Shown here: positions 1 through 6,494 of the stretch, piece by piece
Layout: every line of letters starts with the position of its first letter
Position numbering within the stretch: position 1 is the first letter of the stretch
NCBI RefSeq assembly: GCF_009707545.1
Contig: NZ_WLYK01000011.1
Span: 1-64,000 of the forward strand
Direction of reading: 5' to 3'
Source of the DNA: Nakamurella alba
GTDB lineage: Bacteria > Actinomycetota > Actinomycetes > Mycobacteriales > Nakamurellaceae
DNA length: 64,000 bases
The notes under the pieces: generated by a model
Databases searched by the model: none
What the model was told of the DNA's origin: nothing
Seen by the model: the letters and a program-made list of their open reading frames with translations, nothing else
Translations under genes and position numbers: made by a program

Positions 1-2
1 GC

Positions 3-626
3 ACGGTCGGAGTCGACATCCCTTTCCAACAGCGCTCCGTCACCCTGGGCCGCACCACCCCCGCGACCCCCGGCCTGTTCGCCCCGGTGCTGCAGCACTC
101 CGAGTTCACCGCATGGCAACGGGAGGACGGCCGCATCGTCCTGGGCACCGGCCTCATCGGCCGCGACACCGTCCACCTGGCACCCGGCGCGCTGGCCGAC
201 CCCGACGTCCGCCGGCACCTGCGCGCCAACCGGCACGCCACCCGCATCCGCCCCGACCTGACCGGCACCGCCACACACATCCCGGACACCATGCGCTGGT
301 ACCCACCCGATCGCAGCGAACTCACCCGGGCGCTGAAAGCCCTGCACCGTGCGATCCCCGCCACCAGCAGCGTGAAGATCGAACATGCCTGGACCGGCAT
401 CCTGGACACCACCCCCGACGCCCTCCCGGTCCTGGACACCATCGAGGACGTCCCCGGTCTCACTTTCCTGGCCGGCATGTCGGGCCACGGCATGGCCATC
501 GGACCCGTCACCGGCAACATCGGCGCCCACCTCGCCCTCGGCAAGGACACCGGCCACGACCTCACCGCCTTCCGCTACCGGCGCTTCGCCACACGCCGCA
601 AGGCATCTGCATCCCGGCCGGGCTGA
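3..626 (+). CDS. FAD-dependent oxidoreductase of the DAO family, C-terminal part
   Basis: This frame is open from the first bases of the window, so the gene begins upstream and only about 207 C-terminal residues are seen. The end of the protein shows the signature of the glycine/D-amino-acid oxidase (DAO) family: a W-T-G-I-L-D-T-T-P-D-A-L-P-V segment followed by P-G-L-T-F-L-A-G-M-S-G-H-G-M-A-I-G-P. These form the FAD-contacting C-terminal strand and helix. Such enzymes oxidise amines or amino acids with FAD. A GTG at 87 could be read as a start, but the conserved frame clearly runs further upstream. The substrate cannot be told. It ends 24 bases before the conserved palindrome of the first SAM-IV module, so it is not part of that transcription unit. 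Confidence 0.75.
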   Translation, partial: TVGVDIPFQQRSVTLGRTTPATPGLFAPVLQHSEFTAWQREDGRIVLGTGLIGRDTVHLAPGALADPDVRRHLRANRHATRIRPDLTGTATHIPDTMRWYPPDRSELTRALKALHRAIPATSSVKIEHAWTGILDTTPDALPVLDTIEDVPGLTFLAGMSGHGMAIGPVTGNIGAHLALGKDTGHDLTAFRYRRFATRRKASASRPG

Positions 627-649
627 CCGATCCAGCGAGATCCGTTGCC

Positions 650-705
650 GGTGAACCGTTTCAGCGGCCTGCTGGTTGACGATCTTCGCGACACTGTTGT
701 ACGGT
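650..705 (+). promoter_or_regulatory. Promoter of module 1 with upstream palindromic operator
   Basis: A near palindrome GGTGAACCGTTTCAGC (650-665) sits 10 bp upstream of a -35 box TTGACG (676-681). An 18-bp spacer leads to the -10 box TACGGT (700-705). The riboswitch begins about 6 bp later, so transcription probably starts at its first base. The same operator-promoter arrangement is seen in modules 2 and 3. Its position just upstream of -35 suits an activator site, but this is inferred. Confidence 0.6.
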
Positions 706-710
706 CCTGC

Positions 711-824
711 TGTCAAGAGTTCCAGCGACAAGCCCTGGCTTGCTGGACGGCAACCCTCACGCTGTGGCGGGGTGCCCCAGGTGAGGACACGGCCCGGACG
801 GATCGTCAGGGTCAGCACAGCCGA
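711..824 (+). promoter_or_regulatory. SAM-IV riboswitch 1 (orphan copy)
   Basis: The core GAGTTCCAGCGACAAGCC ... GGCAACCCTC ... GGGGTGCCCCAGG matches the SAM-IV aptamer layout known from actinobacteria. A short closing helix is possible between TGTC near 711 and GACA near 786. A 45-base stretch (from about 717) is identical to riboswitch 2 at 2119. The closing stem and 3' part are weaker than in the other copies: the GGCAAGC-like motif reads GTCAGCAC. SAM binding would be expected to turn expression off. No gene follows in this orientation. Confidence 0.75.
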
Positions 825-839
825 TCGAGGGGATCCGAC

Positions 840-938
840 GTGACGCACCAAGTACCGCTGGGCATCTGGGCCTGGTGTGCTGTCCGCCGCCGTCATGTCG
901 ATCTCGGCCGCGTGCACAGCGCCGGCTGTCGGTCCTGA
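840..938 (+). CDS. Cysteine-motif leader peptide 1
   Basis: A 32-residue ORF starts at GTG behind a GAGGGG ribosome site with about 7 bases of spacing. It ends in R-R-R-H-V-D-L-G-R-V-H-S-A-G-C-R-S. The RRHxDL...C ending is shared with four other leaders in this window and with a class of leader peptides known upstream of actinobacterial sulfur genes. There, translation of cysteine codons is thought to sense Cys-tRNA supply. A second Cys lies at residue 13. It is probably a regulatory peptide rather than a functional protein. Confidence 0.7.
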   Translation: MTHQVPLGIWAWCAVRRRHVDLGRVHSAGCRS

Positions 939-944
939 CCCTGC

Positions 945-962
945 CGGGCCCTTTGTGGCCCG
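945..962 (+). terminator. Short hairpin after leader peptide 1
   Basis: CGGGCC, loop CTTTGT, GGCCCG forms a perfect 6-bp stem six bases after the leader stop codon. There is no clear T-tract. It is placed where an attenuator or terminator stem would be expected. From 963 to 1207 I see no convincing gene on either strand. Confidence 0.4.
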
Positions 963-1207
963 AAGCGTTCCGGCCCGTGCGGCATCACGACGGAGCGACG
1001 CCGTCCTGGTGACCTTCCGAACTTGATATCCCCTGTTCTGCATCGGATGTCAGGCCATCCTGCGCACCCGACGGAACACGTCCGGCATCGACTTCGAGTG
1101 CGATGCCGGTCTGCGGCCGCCCAGGGCACAGGCGGGACGGTGGCCGCACGGCGCCGCGGGATCGGCGGAACCCGCGGCGCCCCCGTCCGGCGATCTCCGG
1201 CGGACAC

Positions 1208-2045
1208 CTACCGGAGACCCCGGAGCAAGGGCAGCAGATCACTTCCCTGACGGGTGATCTCGTCACGGTACGGCGTGTCCGAGAGGATGAAGGTGCTGAT
1301 GCCGAGATCGGCGTAGCGGCACAGGGCGCCGGCCACGTCGTCGGGCGACCCGACGAGCCACGAGGCGCCCGCGCCGATGCCGCCGGCCAGCGCGGGCGCG
1401 GTGTACAGGTACTCGTCCACCACCTCCGAGCGGTCGGCGAGCCGGCGGAGCCGCTGCTGGCCAACGGCTTCCGCCCACCCCCCGCTCGAGGTCGGCGACA
1501 GCGCCATCGCCGCCACACGCGCCCGGGCCACCGCCCAGGCCTCCTCCGTCGTGTCGCGCACGACCGTGGTCACGCGCAGGCCGAACGCCAACGGCCGGTG
1601 CACCCGTCCGACATCGACCTGCAGCGAGCGAAGTGTGTCGATCCTGTCCGCCACGGCGGCCAGTGGTTCGCCCCAGAACAACTGCACGTCGGCCTCCGCG
1701 GCGGCGACCCGCGTCGTCCTTGCCGGAGATCACGTTGACCCGGACACGCCCGCCGGTCAGTTCGTCCAACGTGGCTGCGGCAGAGGCGAAGTGAGCCGGT
1801 TGCCAGTATCCCGGTCGGGTGGCGATCAGCGGTTCGAAGGTATCGGTGCGGGCGGCGAGCGCGGTTGCGACCGTGAAGGTGTCCGGGCGCCCCCACCCGG
1901 TCCCGATCAGTGCACCCTGCCAACCGGACCGCTCCACCGCACGTGCCTGGTCGGTCAACACCTCCGTGCTGTTGTGGTCGGCCGACACCGGATCACCGCG
2001 GTGGCCCGGCCGGGCGATGGCCATCGGTGTGGTTCGGCTCGCAAT
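1208..2045 (-). pseudogene. ssuD: Decayed SsuD-like alkanesulfonate monooxygenase
   Basis: Two reading frames on the minus strand together resemble an SsuD-type FMNH2-dependent alkanesulfonate monooxygenase, normally about 360-380 residues. One frame carries the N-side part (E-R-S-G-W-Q-G-A-L-I-G-T-G-W, then R-P-G-Y-W-Q-P-A-H-F-A and G-R-V-R-V-N-V-I-S-G-K-D-D). A second frame, joined near 1700, carries the C-side part (A-D-V-Q-L-F-W-G-E-P-L-A-A-V-A-D to the stop at 1208). About 80 residues that should lie between S-G-K-D-D and the W-G-E-P block are missing, and so is the N-terminus. The gene is therefore frameshifted, internally deleted and 5'-truncated at about 2045, right where the duplicated operator-promoter of module 2 begins. 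It should be non-functional. Before decay it would have released sulfite from alkanesulfonates, in keeping with the neighbouring sulfur genes. Confidence 0.75.
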
Positions 2046-2053
2046 CCCTTGCA

Positions 2054-2111
2054 GGTGAACCGTTTCACCACACGTTGGTACTTGCGCGCCGGAGAAGTAC
2101 TGATATACGGT
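2054..2111 (+). promoter_or_regulatory. Promoter of module 2 with palindromic operator
   Basis: GGTGAACCGTTTCACC (2054-2069) is a palindrome with GGTGAA/TTCACC half-sites separated by four bases. It is followed after 12 bp by a -35 box TTGCGC (2082-2087), an 18-bp spacer and the -10 box TACGGT (2106-2111). The riboswitch starts 8 bp further on. This is the cleanest copy of the operator in the window. Confidence 0.6.
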
Positions 2112-2118
2112 CGATTTC

Positions 2119-2238
2119 GGTCACGAGTTCCAGCGACAAGCCCTGGCTTGCTGGACGGCAACCCTCACGGATGTGGCGGGGTGCTCCAGGTGACGACCGG
2201 GTGCGGACCGGAAGAGCCGGTCCGTGCAAGCACAGCCG
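2119..2238 (+). promoter_or_regulatory. SAM-IV riboswitch 2
   Basis: The element has the SAM-IV core (GAGTTCCAGCGACAAGCC, GGCAACCCTC, GGGGTGCTCCAGG). A GGTC/GACC closing helix joins 2119 to about 2197. A strong hairpin GGACCGG-AAGAG-CCGGTCC follows, then the GTGCAAGCAC tail typical of SAM-IV. SAM binding is expected to reduce expression of the downstream transport and monooxygenase operon. Confidence 0.85.
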
Positions 2239-2273
2239 AGAGCGCCGTACGCCGCGAACCGTCAGGAGTCCTC

Positions 2274-2375
2274 GTGGACGAGCACCGTGCCGCCGCAGGG
2301 CATGTCGCCGGCACCTGGTCCCGCCGCCGCCACATCGACCTGGGACGGACGCAGAGTGCCTTCTGTTGTCGCTGA
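2274..2375 (+). CDS. Cysteine-motif leader peptide 2
   Basis: A 33-residue ORF starts at GTG behind AGGAG with 5 bases of spacing. It ends in S-R-R-R-H-I-D-L-G-R-T-Q-S-A-F-C-C-R, with tandem TGT-TGT cysteine codons just before the stop. The motif is shared with the other four leaders. Tandem Cys codons suit ribosome stalling under cysteine shortage. It lies between the riboswitch and a long hairpin that precedes the first structural ORF. Confidence 0.75.
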   Translation: MDEHRAAAGHVAGTWSRRRHIDLGRTQSAFCCR

Positions 2376-2417
2376 CGAGCACCACTCGTCAGCGCAACCC
2401 CGCACCCCCGGGGAAGC

Positions 2418-2461
2418 GACAGCCCGACGGCGATCCCGTACCAACGGGAGGCGCCGCTGTC
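2418..2461 (+). terminator. Composite hairpin after leader 2 (possible attenuator)
   Basis: Three nested arms pair across this stretch: GACAG (2418)/CTGTC (2457), CGGCG (2428)/CGCCG (2452), and CCCGT (2435)/ACGGG (2444) around an ACCA loop. It lies between leader 2 and the ribosome site of the ORF at 2478. There is no T-tract. It is a candidate attenuator, or a structure hiding that ribosome site. Confidence 0.4.
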
Positions 2462-2477
2462 CCGACCGGAGTCGAAC

Positions 2478-2807
2478 ATGCTGCACAGCAGATCCTTTCA
2501 CGACAGTTTTCCCTACGGCAGTTCCACTGACACGCCCCTGCGCGAGGCGAACCGCCGGTTGACCGGCAGTTCCGGCTACCGACGGCTGCGGCGCCGCTAC
2601 GGGGAAGCGGCATCGCGGTCCCGCAGCGAGTCCGAGAGAGCGCACTGGGTGGACCGCGACCGGCAGCTGCGCGCCTGGGCCGAGCGGGTCGATGCCGGAG
2701 GTCCGGATCTGTCCGGCACTTCGGACGAGGTCCGGCGGTTGCTCGAGTTCGAGCACCGACAGGTGTCCCAGGAGATCGCGCTGCAGATCGCCCGCGACCT
2801 GCACTGA
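2478..2807 (+). CDS. Small charged protein of unknown function
   Basis: A 109-residue protein starts at ATG behind GGAG with 6 bases of spacing. I do not recognise a family. It is rich in Arg, Glu and Ser and looks largely helical, for example the segment from residue 57 with E-R-A-H-W-V-D-R-D-R-Q-L-R-A-W-A-E-R. There is no signal peptide, membrane segment or cysteine. It is the first structural ORF after SAM-IV module 2 and the first candidate target of that control. A strong hairpin follows it, separating it from the ABC transporter genes. It could be a small regulator or a partner protein of the pathway, but that is only a guess from position. Confidence 0.55.
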   Translation: MLHSRSFHDSFPYGSSTDTPLREANRRLTGSSGYRRLRRRYGEAASRSRSESERAHWVDRDRQLRAWAERVDAGGPDLSGTSDEVRRLLEFEHRQVSQEIALQIARDLH

Positions 2808-2832
2808 ACCGGCACACCGCACCACCGCTGCA

Positions 2833-2867
2833 CCGCAGGTGGCGCCCTGCCCGGGCGCTACCTGCGG
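2833..2867 (+). terminator. Strong hairpin between the small ORF and the transporter operon
   Basis: Arms CCGCAGGTGGCGCCC (2833-2847) and GGGCGCTACCTGCGG (2853-2867) pair at 14 of 15 positions around a TGCCC loop. The sequence after it is pyrimidine-rich (CTCTCCTCC) without a pure T run. It may be a terminator or a partial terminator or processing site that lowers transporter expression relative to the first ORF. Confidence 0.55.
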
Positions 2868-2930
2868 GCCGCTCTCCTCCTATCCGAAAGTTGCTGCTGT
2901 GCATCCGATCCCAAGTCTGTTGGCGTTGCC

Positions 2931-3926
2931 ATGACCCGCTACCTGGTGACCAGACTCCTGCAGGCACTGTTCGTGCTGTGGGCCGCCTACACCGTCACCT
3001 TCGTCATCCTTTTCCTGCTGCCGAGTGATCCGGTCGAGATCCGGCTCGCCGCGGGCGGCGACGGGGGAGTGTCGTCCCAGGACGAGCTCGACGCGCTGCG
3101 GGCCGAGTACGGACTGGACCAACCCCTGTGGGTGCAGTACTTCTCGCTGCTGTCCCGGTTCGTTCGGGGTGATCTCGGCAACTCGATCGCCACCGGCACG
3201 CCGGTGAGCGAGTCCCTGCGCCAGGCATTGCCGCAGACCCTGGCCCTGGCCGGGGCGGCCCTGCTGCTGGCCCTGCTGCTCGGGGTGGGTGTGGCCATGC
3301 TGGCCTCCCGGCTGCGTACCCGGTGGCTGCAGCAGGCGCTGCTGTCGCTGCCCTCGCTCGGTGTCGCCGTCCCGACGTTCTGGTCCGGACTGCTGCTGCT
3401 GCAATTGTTCTCCTTCCGACTGGGCTGGTTCCCCTCGCTGGGCAACAAGGGCATCGAGAGCATGGTGCTGCCGGCGATCGCCCTCGCCCTGCCGAATGCG
3501 GCCTACGTCGCACAGGTGCTGGCCCGGAGCCTGCGTCACGCGGTGCGCCAGCCGTACGTCGACACCGCGCGGGCCCGGGGCGCCTCCACCTCCAGGGTGC
3601 TGTTCCGGCACGCGCTGCCCAATGCCGTCATCCCGGCACTCACCATGGTGGGGATCTGCGCCGGCAACCTGCTCGGCGGCGCCGTGGTGGTCGAGACCGT
3701 CTTCTCCCGTGTCGGGATCGGCAAGTTGACCCAGACCGCGGTCGCCGCCCAGGACACCCCGGTGGTGCAGACCCTGGTCGTGCTGGCCGCCGCCATCTTC
3801 GTGGTGGTCAATCTGCTGGTCGACCTGCTCTACCCGCTCATCGACCCACGGATCGCCGTCCGCCGTTCCCGTCGGCGACCTGCGGTGACCACGACCCCGG
3901 AGAAGAAGGAGACCGCAGATGTCTAG
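2931..3926 (+). CDS. ABC transporter permease, DppB/OppB family
   Basis: A 331-residue inner-membrane permease of the peptide/opine/nickel (DppB-OppB-GsiC) family. It begins with the typical R-Y-L-V-T-R-L-L-Q-A-L-F-V-L helix. The periplasmic loop has D-E-L-D-A-L-R-A-E-Y-G-L-D-Q-P-L-W-V-Q-Y. Six membrane segments are visible. The EAA loop that docks the ATPase is seen as Y-V-D-T-A-R-A-R-G-A-S near residue 205. It overlaps the next permease gene by 8 bases, which suggests translational coupling. With the following three genes it forms a complete importer. Sitting behind a SAM-IV riboswitch and before three flavin monooxygenases, it probably imports an organosulfur compound, perhaps a modified cysteine or short peptide. 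The substrate is inferred, not shown. Confidence 0.88.
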   Translation: MTRYLVTRLLQALFVLWAAYTVTFVILFLLPSDPVEIRLAAGGDGGVSSQDELDALRAEYGLDQPLWVQYFSLLSRFVRGDLGNSIATGTPVSESLRQALPQTLALAGAALLLALLLGVGVAMLASRLRTRWLQQALLSLPSLGVAVPTFWSGLLLLQLFSFRLGWFPSLGNKGIESMVLPAIALALPNAAYVAQVLARSLRHAVRQPYVDTARARGASTSRVLFRHALPNAVIPALTMVGICAGNLLGGAVVVETVFSRVGIGKLTQTAVAAQDTPVVQTLVVLAAAIFVVVNLLVDLLYPLIDPRIAVRRSRRRPAVTTTPEKKETADV

Positions 3927-4818
3927 CGTGCTGGCCGTCGAGACGGTCGATCTCGTCGACGGTTCGGCCGTCGGAACCGCACCGCCACGCCGCACCCGGC
4001 CGCGGCGCAGCCGCCGGTGGACGGCGCGGGTGGGGGTCTGGCTGTCCTGGGCCGTGATTGCGCTGGTGGTGGGGTGGGCTTTCCTGCCGGGGGTGTTCGC
4101 CCATCAGGATCCGCTGGCCGGCAATCCCGTCGACAAGTTGCAGGCCCCGTCCGGTGCGCACTGGTTCGGCACCGACTACATCGGCCGCGACCTGTTCGCC
4201 CGGGTGGTGCACGGCTCGGCGCTGTCCTTGCAGGCCACTGTGCTGGCCGTGGCCATCGGCCTGGTGTTCGGCTCGGCCATCGGGCTCTGGGCCGGGTGGG
4301 CCGGCGGCCGCACCGACAGCCTGCTGATGCGGGTCGTCGATGTGCTGCTGGCCGTTCCCGGGCTGCTGCTCTCGTTGACGGTGGTGGTCGCGCTGGGCTT
4401 CGGCACCATCAACGTGGCGATCGCCGTCGGAGTCGGGATCGTCGCCTCGTTCGCCCGCCTGATGCGGTCCGAGGTGCTGCGCATCCGGTCGAGCGAGTTC
4501 GTCGAAGCTGCAGGCGCTCTCGGCCGCAAGTGGTACGGCGTGCTCGGCGAGCACGTGCTGCCGAACGCCGCCGGCCCGGTGCTCGCACTGGCGACCCTGG
4601 AGTTCGGCACCGCGATCCTGTCGATCTCGTCGTTGAGCTTCCTCGGTTTCGGCGCGCAACCACCGGCCCCGGAGTGGGGGCAGCTCGTCTCCGAGGGACG
4701 CAACTACCTGGCCGGGGCCTGGTGGCTGACCACCCTGCCCGGTCTGGTGGTGGTCGCCGTCGTGCTAGCCGCCAACCGCATCGGTCGCGACCTGGAGCGC
4801 CGCGGGGTGCACCGATGA
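3919..4818 (+). CDS. ABC transporter permease, DppC/OppC family
   Basis: A 299-residue partner permease of the DppC-OppC-GsiD family. The N-terminal 35 residues are Arg-rich and cytoplasmic, followed by a first membrane helix. The family motif H-W-F-G-T-D-Y-I-G-R-D-L-F-A-R-V-V-H-G lies near residues 77-95, as expected for DppC. The EAA loop appears as E-F-V-E-A-A-G-A-L-G near residue 194. The C-terminus carries the usual L-S-F-L-G-F-G-A-Q-P-P-A-P-E-W-G segment. The start overlaps the previous gene by 8 bases, and the stop overlaps the ATPase start as ATGA, so the four transporter genes are tightly coupled. Confidence 0.88.
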   Translation: MSSVLAVETVDLVDGSAVGTAPPRRTRPRRSRRWTARVGVWLSWAVIALVVGWAFLPGVFAHQDPLAGNPVDKLQAPSGAHWFGTDYIGRDLFARVVHGSALSLQATVLAVAIGLVFGSAIGLWAGWAGGRTDSLLMRVVDVLLAVPGLLLSLTVVVALGFGTINVAIAVGVGIVASFARLMRSEVLRIRSSEFVEAAGALGRKWYGVLGEHVLPNAAGPVLALATLEFGTAILSISSLSFLGFGAQPPAPEWGQLVSEGRNYLAGAWWLTTLPGLVVVAVVLAANRIGRDLERRGVHR

Positions 4819-6494
4819 GCCGCCCGGTGCTCGAGCTCAAGGACCTGCGGGTCAGCTACGGGGAGGACGACAACAGCGTCGACGCGGTGCGCGGCGTCGA
4901 CATCTCGGTCGCGCCGGGCGAGTTCGTCGCCGTCGTGGGCGAATCGGGATCGGGCAAGTCGACCACCGCGCACGCGGTGCTCGGACTGCTGCCCGAGACC
5001 GGGCGGGTGACCGGCGGGCGGATCGTCCTGGGTGACGACGACATCACCTCGGCCGGCGAACGCCGGCTGCGGGACATCCGTGGCAGCCGGGTGGGGCTGG
5101 TGCCGCAGGATCCGTTGGTCTCGCTGAATCCGGTGATGCGTGTCGGCGCACAGGTGGCGGAGACGTTGCGGCTGCACACCGGGGCCGGTCGGCGGGCGGC
5201 GGCGGCACGCGCGGTCGAGCTGCTGGCCGAGGTCGGACTTCCGGATCCGGCGTCCCGGGCGCAGCAGTACCCGCACGAGCTCTCCGGCGGGATGCGCCAG
5301 CGCGTGCTGCTGGCCAATGCCTGGGCCTGCCTGCCCGAGCTGGTGATCGCCGACGAGCCGACCAGCGCGCTCGACGTCACTGTGCAGCGAAGGGTTCTCG
5401 ACCTGCTCGATGCGATGCGCCGGGAACACGGGACGGCCGTCCTGTTCATCACCCACGACCTCGGCGTCGCCGCGGAGCGGGCCGACCGGATCGTGGTGAT
5501 GCGGCACGGCCGGGTCGTGGAGACCGGTACCCCGGCAGCGCTGCTCGCCGCGCCCGCCGACGAATACACCCGGACGCTGCTCGCGGCGTCGCCGGGTATC
5601 AACCCGACCGTGCTCGCCCCCTCCGCGCGGGTGGTGGAGCGGGCGGCGGGCGACCTGGGCAAGAAGTCCGATCCGCCGGAGATCCTGCTGGCCGGCGAGG
5701 GTCTGACCAAGTCGTTCCCGCTACCTGGTTCACGTCGCGCGCAGCTGGTGGCCGTCGACGGCGTCGACGTCGAGCTGCGTGCCGGTCGGACGACGGCACT
5801 CGTCGGGGAGTCCGGATCCGGGAAGTCGACGACGGCGCGCCTGCTCGGGCGTCTGGCGGACCCGACTGCCGGCACCGTCCGGTACCGCGGCGAGGACATC
5901 ACCCGGGTCCGGGGCGAGAAGTTGCGGGCCTGGCGACGCCAGGTGCAGTTCGTGTACCAGAGCCCCTATGCTTCACTGGATCCCCGGCTCGCGGTGGGCC
6001 GGATCATCTCGGAACCGTTGCGTGCCTTCGAGATCGGCTCGGCCACCAGCCGGGCCGCCGACGTCCGCGATCTGCTCGAGCAGGTCGCTCTGCCCGCGTC
6101 CGTCGCCGAGCGGCTCCCTGCCGCCCTCTCCGGCGGGCAGCGCCAGCGGGTGGCGATCGCCAGAGCACTCGCCCTGCGACCCGAGCTGCTGATCCTGGAC
6201 GAGCCGGTGTCGGCACTGGACGCCTCCATCCAGGCCCAGATCCTCCAGCTGCTGGTGGATCTCCGGGCCGCACACGGGCTCACGTACCTGTTCATCTCGC
6301 ACGATCTCTCGGTCGTCCGGCAACTCGCCGACCAGGTCGCGGTCATGCGGGAGGGGCGCATCGTCGAGCAGGGGCCGACGGAGCAGCTCTTCTCCGCCCC
6401 GCAGCACAGCTACACCCAGGACCTGCTGGCCGCCATCCCGCGCGGCCGGATCTCCACCATCCCTCACCAGCTCACCCGAGAAGGACTCCAGTGA
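4815..6494 (+). CDS. Fused double ATP-binding subunit (DppD-DppF type) of the ABC importer
   Basis: A 559-residue protein with two complete ABC ATPase domains, powering the two permeases encoded just upstream. Domain 1 has Walker A G-E-S-G-S-G-K-S-T at residues 42-50, the signature L-S-G-G-M-R-Q-R near 156 and Walker B L-V-I-A-D-E-P near 176. Domain 2 has Walker A near 331, L-S-G-G-Q-R-Q-R near 438 and L-L-I-L-D-E-P near 458. Both keep a switch histidine (F-I-T-H-D-L and F-I-S-H-D-L). Such DppD-DppF fusions are common in actinobacteria. The ATG start overlaps the previous stop (ATGA). The frame is open far upstream, but homology begins only at this ATG. Confidence 0.9.
   Translation: MSRPVLELKDLRVSYGEDDNSVDAVRGVDISVAPGEFVAVVGESGSGKSTTAHAVLGLLPETGRVTGGRIVLGDDDITSAGERRLRDIRGSRVGLVPQDPLVSLNPVMRVGAQVAETLRLHTGAGRRAAAARAVELLAEVGLPDPASRAQQYPHELSGGMRQRVLLANAWACLPELVIADEPTSALDVTVQRRVLDLLDAMRREHGTAVLFITHDLGVAAERADRIVVMRHGRVVETGTPAALLAAPADEYTRTLLAASPGINPTVLAPSARVVERAAGDLGKKSDPPEILLAGEGLTKSFPLPGSRRAQLVAVDGVDVELRAGRTTALVGESGSGKSTTARLLGRLADPTAGTVRYRGEDITRVRGEKLRAWRRQVQFVYQSPYASLDPRLAVGRIISEPLRAFEIGSATSRAADVRDLLEQVALPASVAERLPAALSGGQRQRVAIARALALRPELLILDEPVSALDASIQAQILQLLVDLRAAHGLTYLFISHDLSVVRQLADQVAVMREGRIVEQGPTEQLFSAPQHSYTQDLLAAIPRGRISTIPHQLTREGLQ

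Noticed and set aside
893-1207. Minus-strand ORF next to module 1 as the missing target gene
   Set aside because: It is on the wrong strand, Arg-rich with no motif, and runs through the leader peptide region.
1600-1640. A D-I-D-L-Q-R-A-K-C peptide on the plus strand resembling the Cys leaders
   Set aside because: It lies antisense within the ssuD remnant, lacks the RR pair, a ribosome site and a nearby stop, and has no riboswitch in front.
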